Shown: positions 10,925 through 21,400 of the stretch, in pieces
How positions within the stretch are numbered: position 1 is the first letter of the stretch
Layout of the letters: the number at the start of each line of letters is the position of its first letter
Assembly: GCF_048771995.1 (NCBI RefSeq)
Contig: NC_133037.1
Location: 563,001-627,000, forward strand
Reading direction: 5' to 3'
From: Taeniopygia guttata
Lineage: Eukaryota > Chordata > Aves > Passeriformes > Estrildidae
Length of the DNA: 64,000 bases
Translations under genes and position numbers: made by a program
Notes under the pieces: model-generated
What the model was told of the DNA's origin: nothing
The model's input: the letters and a program-made list of their open reading frames with translations, nothing else
The model's database searches: none

Positions 10925-11145
10925 CACCCGTCCTGGCCATGGCCACGGGGCTGAGGGGAGCACGGTGTCATTGTGGTCCTCTCCCGTCCATCCCAGCCAT
11001 GGCCACGGCCTTGCCATGGTGCTGAGAGGAGCACGGTGACACCGTGGCCCTGCCATCCATCCCAGCCATGGTGCTGAGAGGAGCACGGTGACACTGTGAC
11101 CCTGCCATCCATCCCGGCCGTGGCCCTGCCGTGGGGCTGAGGGAG
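10925..11145. repeat. Degenerate approximately 50-60-bp tandem repeat in SRGAP3 3' UTR
   Basis: About three imperfect copies containing GAGGAGCACGGTGACAC and CATCCATCCCAGCCATGG, with internal length variation. It lies in the last kilobase of the inferred SRGAP3 transcript. Confidence 0.8.
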
Positions 11146-11572
11146 CGTGCTGGCACCCCACCCTGCCCTGGGCAGAGCCTCAGCGCCTGAGCGCGGAGCT
11201 GGGGCGGCCAGGGCTGCGCTCTGTTCCCTTGGCTGAAGTCCCTGGTAGGTGGTTTCTGTATCCCAGGTATGTTATTTGCCTAGCAGTGTTGTGGTTCTCG
11301 CGGGGCGGCAGTAGATGTCCCGAGTCTGATTTGCTTTGCGTGGCTGGGCTGCGAGGTCTGGTGGGGACGGGGTTGGTTGTGCCCGGAGGCCGTGGGAAGC
11401 CGCCGGCTGCTGCCCACCGTACCGGCCATCCTCCTCCTCCTCTTCCTCCTCTGGTGTTGTCTCTGTAACGTATGGTGAGATGCCGTCAGCTAGAGTGTCT
11501 GAGTGGGTCCTCGTGTGTGCTGGTGATGCCATGTAGATGAAGCCACTGGTTGGGTGTGGACTCATCCTGTTG

Positions 11573-11578
11573 AATAAA
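11573..11578 (+). terminator. SRGAP3: Distal poly(A) signal AATAAA, SRGAP3
   Basis: TGAATAAATTGC is followed after about 20 bases by CAAAAACG and then the GT-rich GTTGTCTGTGGTTT. This is the best-formed poly(A) site downstream of SRGAP3. I take it as the end of the long transcript. Confidence 0.65.
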
Positions 11579-12004
11579 TTGCTTAACTTTTCTCAAAAAC
11601 GTTGTCTGTGGTTTCAGAACATTTTCTGCCTCTTGCCTGTTCTTCCTCCCCACCCTCCTGCACCCCACAGCATCGACCTGCTTGAAGGACCCCGTCCTTA
11701 ATTACCTCTCCTTAAATACGGTTAATGAGCTCAGCCTCAGGGGAGGTGAATGCAGGGGGGGCTCCGGTCACCACCCACCACCCACCACCTACCACCCTCT
11801 CCTCCACGCCGAGAGCAGCTGGCAGCAGCAGGTCCGGTTCTGACACGGCCTGGGACCCACCGCGGGAGCGTCCTGGGGGGAGGCCCGGGGGTGGCTCCAG
11901 CAGGTCCCTGGGCAGCGGGCGGTGTGGGGGAGCGGGGTTTGGTCAGGCCCTGGAGGGAGCCAGCCGTGTGCGACAATTGTGAGGCCTCTGCGGGGTCTGC
12001 GCCA

Positions 12005-12312
12005 GGCGTGCAAGGTGTGCCCCAGGTGTGTGCCAGGTGTGTCCCAGCTGTACCCCAGGTATGCCAGGTGTGCCCCAGGTGTACCCCAGGTGTACCAGGT
12101 GTGCCCCAGGTGTGCCCCAGGTATGCCAGGTGTGCCCCAGGTGTGCCCCAGGTGTGCCCAGGTGCCCCAGGTGTGCCCCAGATGTGCCCCAGGTGTGCCA
12201 GGTGTGCCCCAGGTATGCCCCAGGTGTGCCAGGTGTGTGCCAGGTATTCCAGGTGTACCCCAGGTGTGCCCCAGGTGTGCCAGGTGTGCCCCAGGTGTGC
12301 CCCAGGTGCGCC
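12005..12312. repeat. 11-bp minisatellite, AGGTGTGCCCC type
   Basis: About 300 bp built from 11-bp units (AGGTGTGCCCC) mixed with 9-bp forms (AGGTGTGCC) and AT or AC variants. Three units make 33 bp, so frames stay open on both strands over more than 200 codons. I regard all of those as spurious. Confidence 0.93.
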
Positions 12313-12420
12313 CCGCTCGTCCCGCCGTGTCCCCGCCGTGCCCGCCCGCCGCCAGCAGGGGGCAGCAGCGCCCCGCGCCCGGCCGGGCCGAGCGGGGCGG
12401 GGGAACCGGACACAGCTCCG

Positions 12421-12536
12421 TTTCTCCCCCTTTTCCCCCTTTTTTCCTCTTTTTATCTTTTTTTGCCATTTCCCCCCTTTTTTTTCCCTTTTTCCCTTTT
12501 TCCTTTTCAGTTTCCTTTCTCCCTTCCCTCCAGGCA
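12421..12536. repeat. Polypyrimidine tract
   Basis: A 115-bp run of almost only C and T on the + strand, with blocks of CCCCCTTTT and TTTTTCCC type, interrupted by only a few purines. It follows directly on a CpG-rich segment. Such homopyrimidine-homopurine tracts can adopt triplex structures. Confidence 0.9.
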
Positions 12537-12842
12537 AAAGCGCTGCGCGGGCTGCCACTGACTGCCTGAACTGAAATTAAAACCTGATTCTCTCCACAGG
12601 GTCCAGTTACTCGGGTGAGGTGTAATAATCATTAACTCTAAGTGTGAACAATAAATGGGATGTAATTATTAATTTCTGCGGGCCGAATGCAGCATTTGCA
12701 TTTAAATGACCTTTGCGGAGTGCCGGTTTGCAGTGCGTTGGTTTCCTTTGAAGTTCGGAATCCCTTTGCACTGCTGAGTGTGTGGGGACACTCCCTGGTG
12801 CCCGGAGCTGGGAGCTGCGGCTCGGCGGCGTGCTGCCACCGC

Positions 12843-13008
12843 GGGGATGCTGCGGGGTGCTGCGGGATGCTGCGGGGGGATGCTGCGGGATGCTGCGGGA
12901 TGCTGCGGGATGCTGCGGGGGGATGCTGCGGGATGCTGCGGGGGGATGCTGCGGGGTGCTGCGGATGCTGCGGGATGCTGGGGGATGCTGGGGGATGCTG
13001 CAGAGCCC
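12843..13008. repeat. 10-bp minisatellite, GGGATGCTGC type
   Basis: About 16 copies of GGGATGCTGC with variants GGGGGGATGCTGC and GGGGTGCTGC. It is G-rich on the + strand. The translated ORFs (GMLRDAAGC-like) are repeat artefacts. Confidence 0.93.
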
Positions 13009-13838
13009 AGCGCGGTGTCACGGACCTCGCCCAGCCCGAACGGGGACCAGGCTCCTCCCGTCCCGGGATGAGGGAGGAGGGATGAGGACAGGGAATTTCC
13101 TCAAATGAAAAACTGCTTCGATGCAGGGCAGAGAGAGCTGAGAGCTGGCTGAGAGGGCTGCTGGCAGATGCTGGCCAGGAGAGCGAGCACAGCCCTCGCT
13201 GTTGGCTCTGGAGCGCTCCTGGGCTGCTGCCCCGGCCCTGGAGCAGGGCAGAGCTGGAGCATGGCAGGGCTGGGCTTTGCCTCTGCCTCGCCAGCACCTC
13301 CCTGGTCTCTGGAACCTCCGAGGTGATGGAAGGAGCTCTCTGCTTCCTCCACTCATCTCTGGCGTGGTTTACTGCCGAGGAATGGCCTGTGGGTGACTTG
13401 CCTTTAACCTGGACTGGGTCAGCAGTTCAGCCTGGATGGATCCAAGAGCCACTCGCTCTGTGTGGCCCCAGGGGCACCTAAGGGCACGCTGGCACCTGTC
13501 ACACTCAGCTAATGAATGAAAAAATTACAAAGAAATGAAATGTAAAGGAAATGATGCTGAACTTAGTGATTAGTGCTTTGAACCTGGACTCAAAGTGAAA
13601 CAACTGCTCTCAGTCCTGCTGACTGAATCAAATAATCCAAATTGCTAATACATTTTAGTAATTTTTTTCATGTGCAAAGACATTAAAGTGCTTTTAGCAA
13701 ATGAGGTAAGGATTTTCCATTGATGTTTAGCACTAAAATAGAGCCCTGTGCTGTGGGTACCCAGAGCCTGCTGTGAGCTCATGGCAGAGGCTGAGCACGG
13801 CTGCCCTGTCCCTCCTGTAGCCTCTGTGTGTGACTGCC

Positions 13839-13946
13839 CTGGGCCTGGCTCTGCCCTGGCCTGGCTCTGCCCTGGCCTGGCTCTGCCCTGGCCTGGCTCT
13901 GCCCTGGGCCTGGCTCTGCCCTGGCCTGGCTCTGCCCTGGGCCTGG
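13839..13946. repeat. 16-17-bp minisatellite
   Basis: About six to seven copies of CTCTGCCCTGGCCTGG, some with an extra G. It is C-rich on the + strand. Confidence 0.92.
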
Positions 13947-15997
13947 CATCCGTGCACAGCCATGCCAGGGAGCCAGCACAGAGCCCAGGGAGGGCCATTC
14001 CTTCCCTCTGGGAGCCAGGGCCGTGTGGGATGGTCTGGGCCACCTGAGGTAGTGGCTGACCCCAGCATCCCATTCAGAGGGATTTTACAGCCCCTGCTGC
14101 TGTTTCAGCTCAGGTGTGGCTGCAGATCCCTTTGGGCAGCAGCTCTGACCTGCCCGGGGTTCCCTGCCGTTGTGAACATTTGAGAGATGCTCTGTTACGT
14201 TGGCTTTGTTGCTGAGGGTGGCTGTTAGCTGCTAAGGGTAGATTTATTGCACCCTCATTGCTTGTGGCTGGACCATGCCCACGCTGGGCCATTTAGGGCC
14301 CTTTTTCCTGCCTGATCCCCTCTGCCCGTGGCACCCTCGGTGTCTGGGGCTGCCCAGCAGCTCAGCCCCCGGGGCAGGGCAGCAGGAGCAGCCCCAGGCA
14401 CGTGGCAGAGCTTTTCTGTGTGCGTGTGTTCTCTGCAAGCACATGTCTGATTTCCTGTGCAGAGGAGAAAAGACTTGCCAGATGAGGCTGATTCTTGAAG
14501 CTGGAGAAGTGTTTGTCAGCTGTCAGCTCCCCTGGCCCTGCCCAGGGACAGCTCATCAGCCTGGGAGGGACAGTGCTGGCACCAGCCAGTGCTGCTGTGG
14601 GTTTGGTGCATTCTGAGCTTGCTTTCAGTTTTAGTGTTTTCTTTGAATGTTCTTGCCCCTGCTCCAGCACAGTGTCCCCATGTCCCTGGAGTGGAGCCCT
14701 TCCTTCAACAGCAGCTGTTGAAACAGTTTGGTTTAAGTGTTTCATGAGATAAAAGTGTAATTTGGATTTTAAATATCTGATGCATCAGATCAGCATAAGC
14801 ATTGCAGGTAAACCAGCCTTGCTGTGCTCCTCAGAGAAGCCTCTGCCCTGCCCAGGAACCTTCCAGAGACTTGGGCTTGGGGTCTTTGATGGTGCACAAT
14901 CCCTGGAGGTTTGTGTGCTGGAAATGAAGCTTCAGCTCAAGAGCAAAGCTCATCCCAGGCCTTTAAATCCAATAACAGCCTCCTGACAGCATCCAAAGGC
15001 CAGGCACCCTCGGACAGCTCCTAATTCCACCCGAGCCCCGTCAGCGTGAGACCATCTCTGGCCACGCAGAGGTGTCTGGTTCTATCTAACGAGGATAAAT
15101 TTCTTCATTAAGGTGCTCAGCTGCCGGGCCCCGGAGGTTTGGGTGAGCAGGAGCCTGGCTGGGACTGGAGCAGAGCTTTGGCTGCTGTCCCAGGAGCTGC
15201 TGCAGCAGGGATGGATGGGCAGGGCAGGCTCTGCAGCCTGGCCAGAGCCGGGGCTCCCTGGGACTCGCCCAGAAAGGGCTGTCAGCACTGCTGCTCAGCC
15301 CAAACCTTCCCAGCCCACTCAAAGCTCCTGGATGAGTCCCAGCTGACAAGAAATACTGTCCTTGGCTGCCTTACCCACCCCTGCCTGCTGCTGCTGGACA
15401 CTAACGAAGCTTCTCTTGCATTTCTGTCTCTACACTGTTGCTGCATCCATTTTTTTTACCCCTTTCAAGACAGCCTTTATAACAATAATATATTTAGCAG
15501 TGACTGGGGAAGCACTGAAGCTGGCAGAGCTGTGCCACAGAGCAGGGCAGTGCTGAGCTTCTGAGGCTGTGGTGATGGCTGAGGGAGAGGAGGCTCTCAG
15601 AAGGCTCTAGGGTGAGATGCAGCCTTTTTCTTAAAAGAAAGAAAAAATTTAGTCTTACATAAGACAAAACATCTGCTAGTGCATGACTAATGCCTTCCCT
15701 CCTCCCTGGCGTGGCAACTGAAGTCCATGGGAATTGTGTAAATGATTGTTTCCTGTAAGGAGTTATACACTGCTCACAGGGCTTTTGGGGACAAGCCGTG
15801 TGTGCAGCCACCCCTTCCCTTTTGCTGCGTGCTGGTGGCTTTGGGTCCAGCTGCTCCTGGCCCTGTGACAGCACGCTCCAAGCACATTGTCCCAGCCCAG
15901 CTGTGCCAGGTGGATTTATTCCTGCCAAAGCCAGCGGGAGCGGGCAGTGCCTGTGCTCAGGCTGAGGTTATGGATGTACAGTGCTGGAGCTGAACCG

Positions 15998-16114
15998 GCC
16001 GAGTGTGGGCTGGGGGTGCCCAGCTGGCAGCCGTGGTGGCACCGCTGTGCCCTGCACCCAGCCGAGTGTGGGCTGGGGGTGCCCGGCTGGCAGCCGTGGT
16101 GGCACCGCTGTTGC
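15998..16114. repeat. 63-bp direct duplication
   Basis: Two adjacent copies starting GCCGAGTGTGGGCTGGGGGT at 15998 and 16061 differ at only a few bases. This looks like a recent tandem duplication. Confidence 0.9.
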
Positions 16115-17805
16115 ACCCAGCCTGCCTGGCTCTGGGTGCTGCTGCCTCCCCAGGACAGGGGATGGCAGCAAGTGGCACCCAGGGGCTGCACCCCTTTGCT
16201 GTGCCAGTGCTGGTGAGGGCTGGCCTGTCTGAGGGAATGCAAGGAGATGTTTTACACACCCAGCAGCCAAAGTGGCCCCCAAATGTGGTTTTATTCCCAC
16301 AGAGCTTCCCCATTCCGGCAGTGGTACTCTGCAGCACCTTCATAACTTTGCTCACTTCTTTGCCTCTTGATTCCAGCTTGAACCATGTGTGGATCTGGTG
16401 CCCCTGCCCGTCCCAAGGCTCCCACCTCTCATGTCCCAGCAGGACTCCTGTGGCTGCCAGTGCCACCCAGCAGGGAATGGGGCTAATTCACTTCTGTGCT
16501 GAATTTCTATTGCTATGTTTTGAATTTTGGTGTCGTTTCCCTGCCTGGAGCTCAGTTCTGGACACTCTGGGTCTGTGTCTGGCCAGAGCGGGAGGAGCTG
16601 CTGAGTCCAGCCCAGGTGAGTGCTCCTGGCAGTTGGATGGATGCAGGTGTCTCTCAGCTTCCCAACGCTGCACCAGCCGCGCTCTGGGTTTCTGCTTTCC
16701 ATGGTCTGGACATTAATTGCTGCCAGAGTTACTAATGGGCTTCAGCTTTTAGCCTGAGTGCTGCAGGCTGCTGCTCCAAGGTGGAGATCATGGAGTCAAT
16801 TAAGTAATTACCTGGTGTTTCAGCTGCCAGCACCCGAGAGGTTTTGTCTGTCACCACTGGCATCAATCCCAACACACATCTCACCCAGACTCATCAGCAG
16901 TGGTTTGTGCACTACTAGAGCAGGCTGCTGTGCTATGGACAGGCTGGAGCTGCCTTTTCTGCGTGTGTTCTGGTGACAAATGGCTCCTTCTCCCTCTGTT
17001 TAGTCTCATCCTGGCACATAAATCCAGGCATAAGCAGGCTAAGCTGAGCAGAAGCCAAACCTGCCTCTCCATAGCTCTCTTGTTGTGAGTGTTTTATCTC
17101 ACTGGTGTGATGAGCAGCAGCTCACCAGTGAAAAGCACAGCGGGCTGAGCTGAAGGTGACAGGCAGTGGCACGAGGAGCAGCCAGACTCTGCTGAGGCCC
17201 CTTGGTCCAGGGAAATGCATCTCCAGTGGCTCCTGGGACTCGTCAGCCCCTTGGCAGGACCGTGCCGGGGCCTGCTGGAGCGTTCTGATGCACAGGGACG
17301 GGGCTGGTGGGAGGGATCCCTGCCCTCGGCCACCTCTGGGCACCTCTGGGCACAAGGTCCAGCGGCACAAAGGCAAAGTCCATGGCAAAGCATGCAAGCC
17401 TTGTTGGTGAAAGCTGTGTTCTTCATTAAATCAGGGCTGGGAAGTGCTGAGGGGACCAGAGCCCCACGAGGAGCTCTCAGGCCTCTCCTGCACTTCCCAG
17501 TAACTTACAGGGAATAGAAATGAGCCTTCATAGGGGCAGGGGCATGTCTTGTCTCACCCCACAGAGAGATGGAGTGGAGGGAGGTCTGCTACCCTTGCAT
17601 TGCACGGGCTGAGAACTGCTCCATGTTCAGGAACAGGGGAAGGCAGCAATGAAGTGGTAAATACAGCAGCAGAACCACCCAAACCGTTTTTAGCAAAGGA
17701 ATGAAGTCCCAACAATGGGCATTTTGGTGGCAAATCAGCAGCCACATGGCACAACAGACTGACAACAATTTGTATCCAAACTCTGCTGCCAGCATCCCTT
17801 TCCCC

Positions 17806-18245
17806 GTTCTCACAAGTTCCATCCCCGCTCCCGGCGGTTCTCCGCTCCCCGTAGTTCCCATTCCCGGCGGTTTCCCAACCCCGTTCCCGGCGGTTCCCGT
17901 TCCCCATTCCCGTTCCCCGTAGTTCTCCATCCCCTCTGCCATTCTCCATCCCCGTTCCCGTTGCTCCCGTTCCCCATCCCCGTTCCTGGCGGTTCCCATC
18001 CCGGTTCCCGTTCTCCGTCCCCGTTCCCCATCCCCGTTCCTGTAGTTCCCGTTCCCCGTTCCCGGCGGTTCCCGTTCCCGTTGCTCCCGTTCCCCATCCC
18101 CGTTCCCGGCGGTTCCCATCCCGGTTCCCGTTCCCCATCCCCGTTCCCGGCGGTTCCCATCCCGGTTCCCGTTCTCCGTCCCCGTTCCCGGCGTTCCCCA
18201 TCCCCGTTCCCGTAGCTCCCGTAGTTCCCGTTCCCGGCGGTTCCC
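17806..18245. repeat. Degenerate TTCCCG-rich array at the RAD18 promoter
   Basis: About 440 bp made of interleaved GTTCCCGGCGGTTCCC, GTTCCCCATCCCC and GTTCCCGTAGTTCCC modules. It is CpG-rich and pyrimidine-rich on the + strand, and it stops about 125 bp before the RAD18 start codon. Long minus-strand frames across it are artefacts. Confidence 0.92.
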
Positions 18246-18370
18246 GCTGCCGTAGTTCCGCGGCGCTGCCGGAAGCGGGGCCGGAAGCCGGCGGGGAGCG
18301 CGGGCGGAGCGGGGCCGCACCGGACCGGGGCCGCGGGGCCGTAGCGGGGCCGCACCGACAGAGCCCGGCC
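18246..18370 (+). promoter_or_regulatory. RAD18: RAD18 core promoter and 5' UTR (inferred)
   Basis: A CpG-dense, TATA-less stretch directly before the RAD18 ATG. Two CCGGAAG motifs (18269-18275 and 18281-18287), 12 bp apart, fit the ETS/GABP consensus common in housekeeping promoters. The start site probably lies just downstream of them. The motifs are seen; promoter function is inferred from position. Confidence 0.6.
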
Positions 18371-18418
18371 ATGCCGCTGCTGGAGCCGCCGTGGCCGCCC
18401 GGCCTGGCCCCGCTGAAG
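18371..18418 (+). CDS. RAD18: RAD18 exon 1
   Basis: It encodes MPLLEPPWPPGLAPLK. The WPPGLA core is shared with human RAD18. It ends on a codon boundary at donor GTGCGT (18419). Confidence 0.92.
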
Positions 18419-21400
18419 GTGCGTGCGGGCCGGGTCCCGGGCCGGGGTCCCGGGCCGGGGTCCCGGGGCGGGCGGTGCCTCGGCCGGTGCCGCTCAGCCC
18501 GGCCCGGCCCGGCCCGGCCCTGCCCGGCCGCTCACCCCGCTCTCGTTGCAGGCCGTGGATGACTTGCTGCGCTGCGGGATTTGCTTCGACTACTTCAGCA
18601 TCGCCGTGATCATCCCGCAGTGCTCGCACAGCTGTGAGTGCCGGGCGGGAGGGCGGCGGGGCACGGGGGGACGGGCAGGGATGTTCGGCCCGGCAGGTCC
18701 GAGCTGGGACCGCTCAGCCTGCCCAGCAAAGGTTCCGGAGCCTGCAGGAGAGACCGGGAGAAACGATTCCCGAGGGCCCGGGATGGCGTCCCGCGGTTCG
18801 GTTGGAGATGCAGAAGAAGCTTCCCCGGGAGGCGGTGATGCCCTGGGGCAGCGTGCCCAGAGCAGCTGGGGCTGCCCCGTCCTTGGCAGTGCCCAATGGA
18901 TTGGATGGGGTTTGCAGCACCCTGGGACAGTGGAAAACGTCCTGCCCATGGCAGGGGGTGGAACTGGCTGGGCTTTAGGGTCGCTTCCCACCCAAAACTT
19001 TCTAGGGTCCCGCGGTTCTCTTCGCCGTGGAAGCTGGGAGGAGCTGTGCAAGATGGAAGCAGCCAGAGCCCTCCCTGCTGTAGTTCCTGCTGTAACACAA
19101 GCATGTGGCATCTCGCATTCTTAATTTAAATATCTTTCTTAACATCTTGAGGGTGGTACAAATGCAAAGCTCTATGTGCACAGCATTAAGAGCTCAAATT
19201 TTCCATGCTGCTCTGCCTGCCCTGCGAGATACCGACTGGAACCTGACCCCAAGTGCTTTGCTGAAGCCAGATTAGGAGGGAAGTACCTTGCCTTTTCTCA
19301 CGTTAAAGTAAATGCTTGTGATTGTTAGGTTCAGAAATGTAGCACTTCCTTCCGTGAAGGGGAACGCTGTCATTTGGCAGTGAAGTTTAGTTTAGCTTGG
19401 CAGAGCTGTCACCGTTGAAGCCAGAGTGGGGAGCCACAGAACTGGAAATTCTCTTCCCTGGCTGGGGTGCAGCCTGCCGGGGCACAGCGGCTCCGAGCAG
19501 CAATCTTTGCACTCGTGGGCCGTGGGAAGGTGCTGGGGGTCGGATGCTGGCAGCCTGGGGCTGCCACTTCATTCCTATTCCTACAGCTAAAGTTTGTTCC
19601 TTTATGGCTTTCTCACCCTATACCACTTCTTGCTACGTGTCTGGTAATTTCTGAGCATTTAGATGGATTTGTGGTTTTAAGTGTTAATTGGTGCTTTAGA
19701 ACAGGTTGGATTTGGCTTGGAGCAACCTGGTCTAGTGGAAGATGCCCTGCCCATGGCAGGGGCAGGGGGTGGGATGAAATGAGCTTTAAGGTCCTTCCCA
19801 ACCCAAACCATTCTGGGATTAATTAATGCTTCTGCTGCTTTTCTGATGCATTCTCAGATGGCCTATGAAATATAGATCTTTTTCAGGAGCTAGTGCTGAA
19901 ACTCTGACCCATGATGATCTAGTGAGGGAATTTTGTCCTGGAGAATGATGAGATTTTTTAAATCCCTAAGTGGCCGTGAAAGCTATGGGATAAATTGATA
20001 AAGTGTAACAAACACAGAAATTTACTGTGACTGTGTGTTTCACCGCCCAGCCTGTCGAGGCATCCTGTGATGGTGAGGTGACATTAAGCTGTCTCTCAGC
20101 ATTTCAGTGCTGTCTCCCCTCCTTTTCAGCCTCTTCTCTCAACAGCAAGTTGGTATTGTTTTGGAAAGGGGCAGAAGAGCCTGGGGAAAAGAGGGGATTG
20201 TAAGTTTGTCTGGGGCTGTGGAGGAAGATGAAAGTGATCTGCATTAGTCATGTCAAAACCCCAGTTTTTGTGAGGGAGTGAGCAGTGCAGCCACTGCTGA
20301 GTGGTGGTGGCTGAGGAAGGCTTTCTTGCACTGGGGAACAAAAGGAAACAAACATCAGCTTTAGGTGGAGGAGCTGATATCTGAAACGTGTTTGAATAAA
20401 ATGCAAGTTCTTTTCCAACAATGATAATTTCATGTGAAAATGGTGTGTTTTCAATATTTGTGTGTTGTGGAGTAGCTTGTGTGTGTTGTACAACAAGGAA
20501 ATACACAAGCAAGGATGTGGATCTGCACTTGGAATAATGCTCAGAATGATGTATTCCCTTTTCCAGATTGTTCCCTTTGTATCCGCAAGTCTTTGTCCTA
20601 CAAAACGCAGTGTCCAACGTGCTGTGTGGTAAGTGTGGTTTTGGTTTGGATTTTCCCCCTCAGTTTATTTTTATCTTTTGGCAAATCTTAGGAGCTTTTG
20701 CCTTTGGACTGTGCCAAGTAATCAATTCTGGTTGCACGGGCAAAGTGTGGTGCTCTTGTATCTGGAATTGTCCTGTTCCAGAGGTACTCCTCTGTCAGTG
20801 CAGGCAGAAGGCGATGGAGCATCAGGCCTGGGGTTTGGTCAGGACTGTGTGTACAATCTGTCACAAAACATTTAACATTAATTTGTTAAAATACTCCATC
20901 ATTTAAGCCAGCCGTGCTGAAATGTAAGCACGTCATTTTTTGTGTGTGAGTGGCACCATTTAATCTCAAAGTAAAAATAGAATAAACAAGTAATAAACGC
21001 TTTTTTAAAAAGAAGAGCAGAGAGAGTTGCAGCGAGGTAAAAATCAGAAATTGTTTAAAAAGAATGAGCTGAATGCACAAAGGCAACTCATAATTCATAT
21101 TTTCATTCCATAATCAGAAGATTAACATCTCCCTCCATCAGTTTTCATGCTTTGTTGCTCAAGATTCTTACCACCTTCAGAAGATGGTTTGGTTTGGTTT
21201 CCAAAATTATTAGACCTGTGCTGCAACAAACCATTACTGGAGCCTGGGCACACTGGGCTTTGTTGCTTTAGCTTTATGCTTTGTTTTTGCCTGTTACCTT
21301 AATATCCCAGACTTGAGTTCTCAGGCAGTTACTTTAATATGAGATATTTTTGGGGAAGAAGTGTTTACCCTTTAAGCATCTTAATTCCTGTAGCACTTTA

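Larger units (their letters stand above)
7835..11597 (+). other. SRGAP3: SRGAP3 3' UTR (inferred)
   Basis: From the stop codon to about 20 bases past the AATAAA at 11573, which is followed by a GT-rich downstream element. The length (3.8 kb) is in the range known for mammalian SRGAP3. It holds a proximal ATTAAA (8101), further AATAAA hexamers (9808 and 10525), a 28-bp minisatellite (9372-9530), an AT-rich block around 9665-9840 with a Pumilio-type site, and a 50-bp-class repeat (10925-11145). The extent is inferred from the signals alone. Confidence 0.65.
11598..17805. other. Intergenic region between SRGAP3 and RAD18
   Basis: No gene is recognised. The first 2.4 kb is GC-rich with tandem arrays at about 12005-12312, 12843-13008 and 13839-13946, and a polypyrimidine tract at 12421-12536. 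A 63-bp direct duplication lies at 15998-16114. The remainder is ordinary mixed-composition sequence. The two genes are arranged head to tail, so the right part should contain distal RAD18 promoter sequence. Confidence 0.7.
18634..20566 (+). other. RAD18: RAD18 intron 2 with two CR1 fragments
   Basis: 1.9 kb GT-AG intron splitting the RING domain. It contains CR1 pieces at about 18888-19010 and 19700-19820, both in sense orientation. Nothing else is recognised. Confidence 0.85.

Noticed and set aside
11737-12574. Overlapping 270-codon open frames on both strands
   Set aside because: An 11-bp repeat keeps every frame open. The translations are simple repeats.
17554-18629. 272- and 346-codon open frames on the minus strand upstream of RAD18
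   Set aside because: Translations of the TTCCCG array (Gly, Asn, Glu, Arg repeats) that continue antisense through RAD18 exons.
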